The notes: a model not told the origin generated them from the letters alone. DNA of 64,000 nt from Sphingobacteriales bacterium (GCA_027483645.1 JAIXUD010000021.1:186001-250000); one strand, 5' to 3'. Shown: positions 44,421 through 54,028, counted from the stretch's first letter. Program-made: numbers and translations.

Positions 44421-47400
44421 TTGAAAGCTTTAATTACCTTCCTACTACTTAGTATTAGCCTTGCCGCCTTCCCGCAACGAAACATGACGCTGTTAGGCAA
44501 CTTTGATTACCAAGATGACTTAAGCGACTTATGGGGCTATGCGGCCAACGGGCGTGAGTATGCTATTGTAGGTATTGAGAGCGGTGTATCTATTGTTGAT
44601 ATTACCGACCCTACCAACCCAGATGAAATACATTTTATACCTGGTGTCAATACGATTTGGCGGGATGTTTTCACTTTTGGGCAATATGCCTATGTAACTA
44701 ATGAGGGCGGCGGCGGCTTGCTAATTATTGATCTTTCTGGCTTGCCTGCAACCATCAACAGCGTAAACAGGGCACCTAATGGCCTTACCACCGCACACGA
44801 TGTGTTTATTGATGAGAACGGGATAGCCTATGTAGTAGGTGGGAATGGCAACAATAGAGGTGCCCTAATGCTTGACCTGAATGTAGACCCTTGGAACCCA
44901 CCCGTGGTAGGCAATTACACCGCCCGCTACGTGCATGACACCTACGTGCGCAACGATACCATGTGGAGCGCAGAAATTAACGACGGTATTTTCTCGGTGG
45001 TTGATGTGCGCAATAAGAGCAATCCAGTGGTGATAACTACCCAAAGCACCACCGGCGATTTCACGCACAACACTTGGCTGAGCGATGATGGCCAATACTT
45101 ATTTACTACCGATGAGGTAAGCAATGCCAATATTGATGCTTACGATATAAGCGACTTGAGCAATATCCGCCTAGTGGGCACCTTCCAAAGTAATGCAGGT
45201 AGCAACGTAATACCACACAACGTTTTTATCAAAGGCAACTTTGGCATTATCTCTTACTATAGGGATGGTGTAGTAATATTTGATGCTACCCAGCCCAACA
45301 ACATGATTGAGGTTGGCAACTACGATACTTCTCCCCTAGCAGGCAATGGCTTTAATGGTGATTGGGGCGTGTACCCTTACCTGCCATCGGGCAACGTTAT
45401 AGCCTCGGATATCGAAAGTGGACTGTTTATACTGGGAGTGGAGTACGTACAGGCAGCATACCTTACTGGCTTGGTAACCGATAGCAACACTACCGCGGCC
45501 CTTAGCGCTGTGAACGTAACTATACAGCAAACCAATACCAACCGTACCACATCGGCCACTGGGCGCTATAACAGCGGTGTGGCCGATAGCGGGCTGTATA
45601 CCATCATCTTCTCCAAAACGGGCTACATAAGCAAGGTGGTAAATAATGTGCTGTTGCGAAATGGCCTTACCACTATCCTAAATGTGCAGTTGATACCGCA
45701 GTTTACCATCCCAACCCTTAGCGGTACGGTGGTTGATAGCATTACTAACATAGGTATACCGAATGCCAATGTGCGTTTTGAAAGCCTTAGCGGCCAAGTG
45801 TATACCGCTACCACCAATGCCCAGGGCGATTTCAGTATTGCCAATTTCCCTGCAGGATATTATGATGCCAATGCGGGCAAATGGGGCTATGTAACCACTG
45901 GGCAAAGCGCCACCATCATAACCAACAACATCACTTTCAAAGTACAGCCAGGTTGGTACGATGACTTTATTTTCAGCTTTGGCTGGACCCAAACAGCCAC
46001 CGCTACCGTTGGCACTTGGACCCGCGGCGTGCCCAACGGTACCGACTACAACGGCAGCCCTGCTAACGCGGATATAGATGCGCAAAATGATTATGGCAAA
46101 TTTGCCGTAGTTACGGGCAATGCGGCCAATGCCGCCGCTGGCGATGATGATATTGATGGCGGCTATACCCGATTGGTATCGCCCATTTTTGATATTAGCA
46201 CTTATACCGACCCATACCTTACTTACCAGCGTTGGTATTTTAACGATGGTGGTTCAGGCACGCCAAACGACTACATGCGTGTGCGTATAACCAACGGCAC
46301 CGATACAGTGCTGCTGGAAGACCTAACCACTACCGCCAATAACTGGACGACCAAACAATACAGAATAACCGATTATGTAACACCGAGCGCTACCATGAAA
46401 TTGATAGTAGAAGCGGCCGACCTTACCCCTGGCCATTTGGTTGAGGGCGGGTTAGATGCTTTCCGGGCTTGGGATTCTATCGTGCCTCCATCAGCGCCGG
46501 TGGCCAACTTTAGTGCCGATGTGCAAACCATCTGCCCTGGCGAAATCATCACGTTTAGTGACCTATCAACTGACGACCCAGCTACTTGGGAGTGGACTTT
46601 TGCAGGCGGCATACCTGCATCATCAACAGCACAGAACCCACAGATTACCTACCTTACTGCTGGAACCTATGAAGTAACCTTGGTAACTAGAAACGGCGTG
46701 GGTGCTGATACAATTACCTTTACAAATTATATTACTGTTAGGGAAGCGCCAACAGCTACTGCCACTGCATCATCGCCAACCTGTGTTGGTGGCAATGATG
46801 GTACTTCCAGCATAACTGCATCGGGCAACTTTGCCCCTTTCAATGTTTTGTGGAGCACTGGCGATACTATCTTCTCTATCAGCAACCTAAATGCGGGTAG
46901 CTATACCGCCACAGTAACTGACGATAATGGCTGTATTACCGATGTATTAGTAGATGTTACAGAGCCTTCCCCATTGGCGATTAATATTGATGCCACGCCG
47001 CTTTCAGCTTCTGCAGCAAATGATGGTTCTGCAACTGTGAGCCTTGCCAATGGTCTTGCCCCTTATACCTATGAGTGGAGCACTGGTGAAACTACGGACA
47101 GCATCGGTGGCCTTGCATTAGGGCAATACCAAATAACGGTAACTGATGCCAATGGCTGCACCGGCACAGCAACCTTTATCATTGACATTAGCAACGGCAT
47201 CAGCAATGCTTTGGCACAGTCCGTTAAACTATATCCGAACCCGTTTTCGAACAACTTTACTATTGATGTGCCGGCACTAAGCAACCGCAGCACCGAAATA
47301 CGTATCTATCACATTACTGGGCAGCTAGTAGAGAGCCACAGCCAAATGGCCCCTTTTAAATTAAACGCGGGCACTGCCCTACCCGCTGGCATTTATTTTG

Positions 47401-47459
47401 TTGAAATAGTGCAAGGCATGGAGAAGGCTGTGCTTCGCGTCATCAAAACAAACCATTGA
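44421..47459 (+). CDS. Choice-of-anchor-B T9SS protein with PKD and SprB repeats (TTG start)
   Basis: 1012 aa. It must start at TTG 44421: that codon begins a good signal peptide (KALITFLLLSISLAAFPQ), while the first ATG lies after it. LVIVD-type repeats of the choice-of-anchor-B domain fill about 20-340 (GVSIVDITDPTNPDEIHFIPG, DTWRDV-like, AYVTNEGGGGLLIIDLS, PYLPSGNVIASDIESGLFIL). Two carboxypeptidase-regulatory-like domains follow (345-510), then a jelly roll (510-690), a PKD domain (about 693-775), SprB-type repeats (775-940) and a type A sorting domain (VKLYPNPFSNNFTID..). Extracellular; partner unknown. Tandem with a shorter paralogue 13 bp downstream. Confidence 0.87.
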   Translation: MKALITFLLLSISLAAFPQRNMTLLGNFDYQDDLSDLWGYAANGREYAIVGIESGVSIVDITDPTNPDEIHFIPGVNTIWRDVFTFGQYAYVTNEGGGGLLIIDLSGLPATINSVNRAPNGLTTAHDVFIDENGIAYVVGGNGNNRGALMLDLNVDPWNPPVVGNYTARYVHDTYVRNDTMWSAEINDGIFSVVDVRNKSNPVVITTQSTTGDFTHNTWLSDDGQYLFTTDEVSNANIDAYDISDLSNIRLVGTFQSNAGSNVIPHNVFIKGNFGIISYYRDGVVIFDATQPNNMIEVGNYDTSPLAGNGFNGDWGVYPYLPSGNVIASDIESGLFILGVEYVQAAYLTGLVTDSNTTAALSAVNVTIQQTNTNRTTSATGRYNSGVADSGLYTIIFSKTGYISKVVNNVLLRNGLTTILNVQLIPQFTIPTLSGTVVDSITNIGIPNANVRFESLSGQVYTATTNAQGDFSIANFPAGYYDANAGKWGYVTTGQSATIITNNITFKVQPGWYDDFIFSFGWTQTATATVGTWTRGVPNGTDYNGSPANADIDAQNDYGKFAVVTGNAANAAAGDDDIDGGYTRLVSPIFDISTYTDPYLTYQRWYFNDGGSGTPNDYMRVRITNGTDTVLLEDLTTTANNWTTKQYRITDYVTPSATMKLIVEAADLTPGHLVEGGLDAFRAWDSIVPPSAPVANFSADVQTICPGEIITFSDLSTDDPATWEWTFAGGIPASSTAQNPQITYLTAGTYEVTLVTRNGVGADTITFTNYITVREAPTATATASSPTCVGGNDGTSSITASGNFAPFNVLWSTGDTIFSISNLNAGSYTATVTDDNGCITDVLVDVTEPSPLAINIDATPLSASAANDGSATVSLANGLAPYTYEWSTGETTDSIGGLALGQYQITVTDANGCTGTATFIIDISNGISNALAQSVKLYPNPFSNNFTIDVPALSNRSTEIRIYHITGQLVESHSQMAPFKLNAGTALPAGIYFVEIVQGMEKAVLRVIKTNH

Positions 47460-47472
47460 TCAACCAGATTTT

Positions 47473-49068
47473 ATGAAGAAATATTTATGCCTGGCTGTAC
47501 TGTTCTGCTTTTCAGTTAATGCCATGGCGCAGTTCAATATCGATTTTCGTAGCCTGGTACAGTATAATAAAAGGGCTAGCAACCTATGGGGATATGCCGA
47601 CTCTGCTGGAAGGGAATATGCGCTTATTGGCCTTACCGATGAGCTGAGCATAGTAGACATTACCAACCCTGATAGCCCCGCCGTAGTGCAATCTATACCA
47701 GGCCCATCATCCACCTGGCGAGAAGTAAGAACTTGGGGCCAATATGCTTATGTGACCAACGAAACCGGTAATGGGCTATTGATTATAGACTTAAGGAACT
47801 TACCCAACAGCGCGCCATATAAGTATGAAACATTTGGAGGCGAGCTTTTTACCGCACACACCGTATTTGCTGATGAACAAGGCTTTGCTTACCTCTTTGG
47901 TTACAACGATTCGCTGCGCTCCATCGGAACCGACCAACGTGGTGCCTACATAATAGACCTACGCACCGACCCGTGGAACCCTACCTACGCGGGCAAATAC
48001 TCCACCGCCTATGTGCACGATGGTTTTGTAAGAAACGATACCTTGTGGTCTTCGCAGATATATGCTGGTAACTTTGCCGTGGTAGATGTAAGCACCAAAG
48101 CCAGCCCCACAGCGCTCTATCAACAAGAAACACCCAGTCGCTTTACACACAATAGCTGGCTTACCGATGATGGCCAAACCTTGCTAACAACTGATGAAGT
48201 ATCAGGTGCATTTATTACCTTTTATGATGTGAGCGACTTGGAAAACATTACTGAAACGGATAGATACCAATTGAAGCCTGGCTCTGGCCTGATACCGCAC
48301 AATGCCTATTGGGTGGGCGATTATGTAGTAGCATCTTACTATAAGGAGGGCGTTATTATATTGGATGCAACCAAAAAGAACAACGTCATAGCCGTGGGCC
48401 AATTCGATACCTCGCCGTTTATTGCTAGCGATGGGTTTAATGGCTGCTGGGGGGTGGCTCCTTACCTACCATCGGGCAATTTGATAGCCAGCGATATTGA
48501 GGAGGGACTTTTTGTACTTACCCCCACCTACCAGCGTGCTTGCTATGTAGAGGGCAATATTACCCAAAGCGGCAACAGCAGCAACTTGGGTAATGTAAAG
48601 GTGGATGTATTGGGTACTGAGAATTTCAGTATCACCAATTTTGATGGCAACTATTACACAGGCGTAGGCACTGCCGGCAATTATGATGTACGTTTCACCC
48701 GTGCGGGTTGTGGTACGCGCATTTTCTCAGATGTGGCATTAACCCAAGGCCAAACCCTGATACTAGATGCTGCGCTGGAGTGCCAAAACCTAACGGGTAT
48801 TGACGATGCTAACTTGCCACAACCTTACTTAACTGCCAAGCCATCCGTTTTCAATGGGCAGACTTCCTTGAACTTCTTTACCGGCGAAGCTGGTATAGCC
48901 CTGTCCTACCTATCTATATATGACATGAATGGCCGCTTGGTAAGCCAATGGGATTTTGAAACCCCTATGGGCGAAGTAGTAATTGGCGACAACCTACCAT
49001 CGGGTGTTTACCTAGTTACGCTCAGCAACCCTAGCTACAGCCACAGCATTAAAATCGTGAAAAATTAG
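47473..49068 (+). CDS. Choice-of-anchor-B T9SS protein, short paralogue
   Basis: 531 aa; signal peptide 1-19 (AMAQ). Residues 20-360 are LVIVD-type repeats matching those of the upstream gene (LSIVDITNPDSPAVVQSIPGPSSTWREV; YAYVTNETGNGLLIIDLRNLP; APYLPSGNLIASDIEEGLFVL). One regulatory-like domain and a type A sorting domain (LTAKPSVFNGQTSLNF..SHSIKIVKN) complete it. A 13-bp gap makes co-transcription almost certain. It arose by tandem duplication with gain or loss of the PKD/SprB modules. Confidence 0.88.
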   Translation: MKKYLCLAVLFCFSVNAMAQFNIDFRSLVQYNKRASNLWGYADSAGREYALIGLTDELSIVDITNPDSPAVVQSIPGPSSTWREVRTWGQYAYVTNETGNGLLIIDLRNLPNSAPYKYETFGGELFTAHTVFADEQGFAYLFGYNDSLRSIGTDQRGAYIIDLRTDPWNPTYAGKYSTAYVHDGFVRNDTLWSSQIYAGNFAVVDVSTKASPTALYQQETPSRFTHNSWLTDDGQTLLTTDEVSGAFITFYDVSDLENITETDRYQLKPGSGLIPHNAYWVGDYVVASYYKEGVIILDATKKNNVIAVGQFDTSPFIASDGFNGCWGVAPYLPSGNLIASDIEEGLFVLTPTYQRACYVEGNITQSGNSSNLGNVKVDVLGTENFSITNFDGNYYTGVGTAGNYDVRFTRAGCGTRIFSDVALTQGQTLILDAALECQNLTGIDDANLPQPYLTAKPSVFNGQTSLNFFTGEAGIALSYLSIYDMNGRLVSQWDFETPMGEVVIGDNLPSGVYLVTLSNPSYSHSIKIVKN

Positions 49069-49070
49069 TT

Positions 49071-49280
49071 TTGGACCAAGGACCAAAGACGAAAGACCAT
49101 AGATGCTTCAAATTGGGTTATTAGTTATTAATTAAATGGTTACTGGTAAACTACAGTATGTAATAGTAGTAATGGTCGTTTATACCCCTAACTAATACCC
49201 CCTAATTAGTAATCAATAACCTATAACTAGTAAACAATGAAGCAAACCATGGTCCATGGTCCTTCGTCCTTCGTCCAATA
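49071..49280. repeat. 210-bp nested palindrome of 7-bp arrays
   Basis: The outer arms, TTGGACCAAGGACC..ATGCTTC (49071-49109) and GAAGCAAACC..CGTCCAA (49239-49280), are inverse and about 40 bp long. Inside, TTATTAGTTATTAATT and AATCAATAACCTATAACTAG form a second inverse pair of another 7-bp unit. It fills most of the 311-bp spacer before secDF. Confidence 0.75.
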
Positions 49281-49300
49281 AACAACAATCAACAATTACC

Positions 49301-49345
49301 TGTGGAATTATACATGACTATTCCACAATTATTTGCTTATATTTG
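49301..49345 (+). promoter_or_regulatory. Candidate operator and -7 box before secDF
   Basis: TGTGGAAT and ATTCCACA (49301-49308, 49320-49327) form an 8-bp perfect inverted repeat with an 11-bp gap, the geometry of a dimeric repressor site. TATATTTG at 49338-49345 matches TAnnTTTG. A -33 TTG is not clear, because the inverted repeat occupies that position. Confidence 0.45.
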
Positions 49346-49379
49346 CCCCAAAATCAAGAACCCCCATTAACTACAATCA

Positions 49380-52300
49380 ATGCAAGCAAAAGGATTAATT
49401 AGAGTATTTGTCATCGTACTTTTACTAGTTTGCCTCTACCACCTGTCTTTCTCCTTCTTTACCTACAGGATTGAACAACGTGCTGCGGAATATGCGGAAG
49501 AGCAAGTAAAGTTGCCCATGTATGCGGGACTTTCAGAGGATTCACTCAGCAATTTAAAGCCGGAGCTGGAAGTTCGTTATCTAGATTCAGTGTACAATAC
49601 ACCGGTGCTAGACCTACTAGTAGTAAGCTACACTTATGAGGACTTAAAGAAATCGCAGTTGGGCCTTGGCCTTGACTTGAACGGTGGTATGAGTATCACC
49701 TTGCAAGTTAGGTTGGATGAATTGATGGTTGCCATGAGTGACAAGAGCAAAGATCCAGCTTTTAATGCCGCCCTTGCCGAAGCTCGCGAAAAGCAAAAAA
49801 CCGCAAACAACGACTTCATCACCTTGTTTGAAGAAGCTTATGAAAAGCAACCGAACAAAAAGCCACTGGCTAGTATCTTCGCCACCCCATCAAACGATGG
49901 CAAGATTAAGTATACCGACTCGGATGCTTCCGTAATTGCGGTAATTCGTGAGGAAGCCAATGCTGCTTTCAACAAAACTGTTGAAATTGTGCGCGCCCGT
50001 GTGGATGGATTGGGTGTTGCCAACCCTAACATTACGGCCGCTGCCCTTACTCAACGCATCGAGATAGAGCTACCAGGTATTAAAAACCCTGAGCGTGCCC
50101 GTAAATTGTTGCAATCAACTGCTGAGCTGGAGTTCTGGGAAACTTTGGACAACCTAGAAGTAGCACAAGACTTTTTCAGCGCGAACGAAGTTGTAAAAGA
50201 ATCGTTGGGATACGGTACCGATAGCACCGAAACTATTACTGACAGCACTGCTTTAAATGCAGATACTACTACTATTGAAAATGTTGCTGCTACCACCCCT
50301 GATACTACGACCATCGCCTCAACCGGCGTAACCGATAGCCTAAATACTGACGACAGCTTGGTTGGCTCATTGACAACCCCTGATACAGGTGCTGCTCTGG
50401 GTGGCGACACCACCGCTATGAATGCTGATGAGATTGCGCAAGCCCGCAAGGACTTCCCATTATACGGTTCGGCGTACTCATTATTGATTTATAGCATTGG
50501 CCAAGATGCCCAAGGCAAACAAGGCCTAGCAGGTGGCCCAGTAGTAGGCTATGCATACGGCAACAACCGCCAAAAAGTTGACGACTACTTGAATAAGCCG
50601 CAAGTAAGGTCTACCCTACCTAAGAATGCCAAATTCCTTTGGGGAGCAAAACCAAATGCTAATGGCCTATATGAATTGTATGCTATTGAATTGCAGAACA
50701 ACACCGATGAAGCCCGAATGGGTGGCGGTGATGTTGCTACCGCAAGCCGCGAAACCGATCCTACGACTGGCCAGCCCCATGTAAAAATGGTAATGACCAG
50801 CGCAGGTGCACAAAAATGGAAAAAACTAACTACGGACAATAAAGGCCAGAACGTAGCGATTGTAATGGACGACAAGGTTTACACCGCACCTACCGTACAA
50901 GAGATTATGACCTACGAGTCTCAGATTACTGGCAATTTCACTTTCCGTGAAGCAGAGGATTTGGCGAGTATCATCCGTTCTGGTAAACTTCCTGCACCTG
51001 CAGTAATTGTGGAAGAAGCCGTAGTGGGTTCTACCTTGGGTGCTGAGTCCATCAAATCTGGCCTTACCGCCATGTTGGTAGCCTTTGGTTTAGTATTGGC
51101 TATTATGTTGTTCTTCTACAACAAAGCAGGTTGGATTACCGACTTGGCCTTGTTTATGAACTTGATATTTACCTTGGGTACCATGGCATCTTTGGGTGCT
51201 ACCCTTACCATGCCAGGTATTGCTGGTTTGGTGCTCTCCATCGGTATGGCCGTGGATGCGAACGTTATTATCTTTGAGCGTATTAAGGAAGAATTGGCGA
51301 AGGGCAAAACTTTGCTCACCTCCATATCAGAGGGCTTTAGCAAATCCTACTCATCTATTATTGATGCGAACATAACCACGTTGCTTACCGGTATCGTACT
51401 CTATTCTTTCGGTGTAGGTCCAGTTCGCGGTTTCGCTTTAATCTTGGTTATCGGTATCATTTCTTCATTCGTTACCGCAGTATTGGTATCTCGTTTGATT
51501 ATCGACCGCATTTTGGCCGGTGGTGGTAATATGACTTTCTTCAACACTGCTACCCGCACGTTCCTTACCAATACCAATTTCCAGTTCATCGAGAAGCGCA
51601 AGATTGCTTATGTGATTTCTGCCATCATCATCGGTGCAGGTATCGTTTCATTCGCTACCCGTGGCTTTGAAATGGGCGTGGATCTGCAAGGTGGCCGTAG
51701 CTACCAAATCCGTTTCGATCAACCAGTTGACCTTAATAACGTGCGTGAGTCATTGAATGCTACTTTGACAGATGCATCTACCCAAGTGAAAACCATTGGT
51801 GACGAGAGCAAGAACCAATTGAAAATCGTTACTTCATACCGTGTTACTGAAACCGGTGCTGATGTAGATAGCCTAGTAGACTTGAAAGTGTACGAAGCAT
51901 TAAAAGGCTTTTACAGCAAAGATATAACCTATGCTGAGTTTACCGATCCGCAGTACAAAGTAGCCGCTTCAAAAACAGGCCCTACCATTGCTGACGACAT
52001 CAGGATTTCATCTGTATATGCTACCCTATTCTCTTTCTTAATTATCTTCTTGTATGTACTTCTCCGTTTCAAGCGCCGCGAGTTTGCGATTGCTTCGTTG
52101 ATTTGTACTATACACGATATCTTGTTGATGTTGAGCGTGTTTACTTTGTTGAAAGGCTTGCTGCCGTTCTCTTTGGAAATCGACCAGAACTTCATCGCGG
52201 CACTATTGACCATTGTAGGTTACTCAATTAACGATACGGTAATCGTATTTGACCGTATGCGTGAGTTCTTAACCGAACATCCAAGCAAGAAAGTTGCTGA

Positions 52301-52559
52301 TGTAACCAACGCCGCTATCAACGGTACTTTGAGCCGTACTTCAATGACCTCTGGTACCTTATTGTTAGTAGTATTAATCCTGTTCATCTTTGGTGGCGAA
52401 GTTATCCGTGGTTTCTCTTTCGCATTGTTGGTTGGTATCGCTTTCGGTACTTACTCTTCGGTGTTCATAGCCGCCCCTTTAGTTGTGGATATCGAAAGTT
52501 TCCGCAGCAAAAGAGCTTTGAAAGCCGGTAATACTGCTGCCCCTGTTGCTACTAAGTAA
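49380..52559 (+). CDS. secDF: Fused protein translocase subunit SecDF
   Basis: 1059 aa, SecD and SecF in one chain, as usual in Bacteroidota. It has an N-terminal span, the SecD motif LGLDLNGGMSITLQV, a long periplasmic domain, VGSTLGAESIKSGLTAM and GMAVDANVIIFERIKEEL in the first membrane block. The SecF part starts near residue 740 with FEMGVDLQGGRSYQIRFDQP and ends with VGYSINDTVIVFDRMREFL. A Thr/Ala/Asp-rich stretch of about 80 residues (280-350) is an insertion unlike canonical SecD. It uses the proton motive force to pull exported proteins through SecYEG. An intrinsic terminator follows. Confidence 0.96.
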   Translation: MQAKGLIRVFVIVLLLVCLYHLSFSFFTYRIEQRAAEYAEEQVKLPMYAGLSEDSLSNLKPELEVRYLDSVYNTPVLDLLVVSYTYEDLKKSQLGLGLDLNGGMSITLQVRLDELMVAMSDKSKDPAFNAALAEAREKQKTANNDFITLFEEAYEKQPNKKPLASIFATPSNDGKIKYTDSDASVIAVIREEANAAFNKTVEIVRARVDGLGVANPNITAAALTQRIEIELPGIKNPERARKLLQSTAELEFWETLDNLEVAQDFFSANEVVKESLGYGTDSTETITDSTALNADTTTIENVAATTPDTTTIASTGVTDSLNTDDSLVGSLTTPDTGAALGGDTTAMNADEIAQARKDFPLYGSAYSLLIYSIGQDAQGKQGLAGGPVVGYAYGNNRQKVDDYLNKPQVRSTLPKNAKFLWGAKPNANGLYELYAIELQNNTDEARMGGGDVATASRETDPTTGQPHVKMVMTSAGAQKWKKLTTDNKGQNVAIVMDDKVYTAPTVQEIMTYESQITGNFTFREAEDLASIIRSGKLPAPAVIVEEAVVGSTLGAESIKSGLTAMLVAFGLVLAIMLFFYNKAGWITDLALFMNLIFTLGTMASLGATLTMPGIAGLVLSIGMAVDANVIIFERIKEELAKGKTLLTSISEGFSKSYSSIIDANITTLLTGIVLYSFGVGPVRGFALILVIGIISSFVTAVLVSRLIIDRILAGGGNMTFFNTATRTFLTNTNFQFIEKRKIAYVISAIIIGAGIVSFATRGFEMGVDLQGGRSYQIRFDQPVDLNNVRESLNATLTDASTQVKTIGDESKNQLKIVTSYRVTETGADVDSLVDLKVYEALKGFYSKDITYAEFTDPQYKVAASKTGPTIADDIRISSVYATLFSFLIIFLYVLLRFKRREFAIASLICTIHDILLMLSVFTLLKGLLPFSLEIDQNFIAALLTIVGYSINDTVIVFDRMREFLTEHPSKKVADVTNAAINGTLSRTSMTSGTLLLVVLILFIFGGEVIRGFSFALLVGIAFGTYSSVFIAAPLVVDIESFRSKRALKAGNTAAPVATK

Positions 52560-52579
52560 TAGATACTTATAAAACTTGG

Positions 52580-52617
52580 AACGGGCTGCAGCTAACACTG
52601 CGGCCCGTTTTGTTTTT
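52580..52617 (+). terminator. Rho-independent terminator of secDF
   Basis: AACGGGC-TGCAG/CTGCG-GCCCGTT (12 pairs, one G-U, loop CTAACA), then TTGTTTTT. Confidence 0.87.
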
Positions 52618-52669
52618 ATAAATTTACAAGACAGCACACGATACGATATCAAGCTAATAACCAATAACC

Positions 52670-53362
52670 ATGAAAAACTTAGTAGTACTTACAGGCGCGG
52701 GCGTGAGCGCCGAAAGTGGCATACGCACCTTTCGCGATAGCGGTGGCCTTTGGGAAGGATATAGGGTGGAAGACGTGGCCACGCCCCAAGCTTGGCACAA
52801 AGACCCTAACACCGTGCTACGCTTCTATAACGAGCGCCGCAAGAACGTACTAGAGGCCCAACCCAATGCGGGCCACTTGGGCTTGTTGGAACTGGAAAAA
52901 TACTTCAATGTGCAAATCATTACCCAGAATGTAGATGACCTACATGAGCGCGCCGGAAGCCACCACGTACTGCACCTGCACGGCGAACTGTTGAAGGTAC
53001 GCAGCACCATAAAGGAAGACCTGATATACGATTGCACGGGAGACATTAACCTAGGTGACAACTGTAGCGAAGGACATCAACTGCGGCCACATATAGTATG
53101 GTTTGGCGAGGCGGTACCAATGATGGATGACGCTATTGCCCTTACGGATAAGGCCGACATTTTCGTAGTAGTCGGCACTTCATTGGTGGTGTACCCGGCG
53201 GCTAGCTTGTTGCACTATGTACCTAGACACAAACCAGTGTACATAGTTGACCCGAAACGCCCTGATATAGCCACTTCGCCCAATATGCATTTTATAGAAA
53301 AAACGGCCACGGAAGGGGTAACTGAATTAATAAGCATACTTTTGCAGCATGAGCAAAACTGA
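52670..53362 (+). CDS. cobB: Class III (SIRT5/CobB-like) NAD-dependent deacylase lacking zinc cysteines
   Basis: 230 aa. The NAD site has GAGVSAESGI (9-18) and QNVDD (86-90), with catalytic His104 in HLHGE. Tyr53 and Arg56 (FYNERR) match the residues that bind succinyl/malonyl groups in SIRT5 and E. coli CobB, so desuccinylase activity is likely besides deacetylation. The usual four zinc Cys are not there: only Cys122 and Cys132 remain in the small-domain loop (YDCTGDINLGDNCSEG). Overlaps the next gene by 14 bp, so the two are coupled. Confidence 0.92.
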   Translation: MKNLVVLTGAGVSAESGIRTFRDSGGLWEGYRVEDVATPQAWHKDPNTVLRFYNERRKNVLEAQPNAGHLGLLELEKYFNVQIITQNVDDLHERAGSHHVLHLHGELLKVRSTIKEDLIYDCTGDINLGDNCSEGHQLRPHIVWFGEAVPMMDDAIALTDKADIFVVVGTSLVVYPAASLLHYVPRHKPVYIVDPKRPDIATSPNMHFIEKTATEGVTELISILLQHEQN

Positions 53363-53921
53363 ACTAAAGGACGAAGGTAACCCATGGACACTGTTGGGTA
53401 GCAATGTGATGTACGACAACCCTTGGATACACGTGCGGCAGGATGATGTGCTGGACCCAAGCGGCAAAAAAACCATTTACGGCGTAGTATCGGCCAAGCA
53501 CTTGGCTATTGGCATACTACCGCTAGATGATGAATATAACACCTGGCTAGTGGGCCAATACCGCTACCCACTGGGCAAGTATAGCTGGGAGATAGTGGAA
53601 GGCGGCGGCAAATTTGACGTGGACCCCATAGAAAGCGGCAAGCGCGAACTGTTGGAAGAAACCGGCATAACCGCTACCGACTGGCAGCACCTTATGACCA
53701 TACATACCAGCAACTGCATAGCCGACGAAACCGCACACTTATATGTTGCCAAGGGCCTCACCTTCGGCGAATCTCAACCAGATAGCAACGAGAAACTGCA
53801 AGTAGCCAAGGTGCCCTTTAAAGAAGTATACGAAATGGTGCTGGACGGCCGCATTACCGATAGCATGTCGGTAGTAACCATTTTAAGGGCACATGCGCTG
53901 ATGCAGGAAGGGAAGCTTTGA
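53349..53921 (+). CDS. Nudix hydrolase, ADP-ribose-pyrophosphatase-like
   Basis: 190 aa from ATG 53349, inside the end of the sirtuin gene. RELLEETG is the core of the Nudix box, preceded by WEIVEGGGKFDVDPIESG; the first Glu of the classical box (E of Gx5E) is not in its usual place, as in the GGGxxxxDP subgroup. YRYPLGKYSWEI is typical for ADP-ribose/ADP-sugar pyrophosphatases. The sirtuin product O-acyl-ADP-ribose is a plausible substrate. Soluble, cytoplasmic. Confidence 0.87.
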   Translation: MSKTELKDEGNPWTLLGSNVMYDNPWIHVRQDDVLDPSGKKTIYGVVSAKHLAIGILPLDDEYNTWLVGQYRYPLGKYSWEIVEGGGKFDVDPIESGKRELLEETGITATDWQHLMTIHTSNCIADETAHLYVAKGLTFGESQPDSNEKLQVAKVPFKEVYEMVLDGRITDSMSVVTILRAHALMQEGKL

Positions 53922-53958
53922 AAAGTATCAAGACGCAAGTATCAAGTATCAAGTACTG
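53922..53958 (+). repeat. 7-bp tandem array (AAGTATC)
   Basis: AAAGTATC AAGACGC AAGTATC AAGTATC AAGTACT, period 7, directly after the Nudix stop codon. No inverted partner in the spacer. Confidence 0.6.
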
Positions 53959-54028
53959 CTTCAATTACTTTTCGTTTAGGGATTATTTTGGTCATGGCGG
54001 CCACCATAAACACCCAACGTAATGGTTT

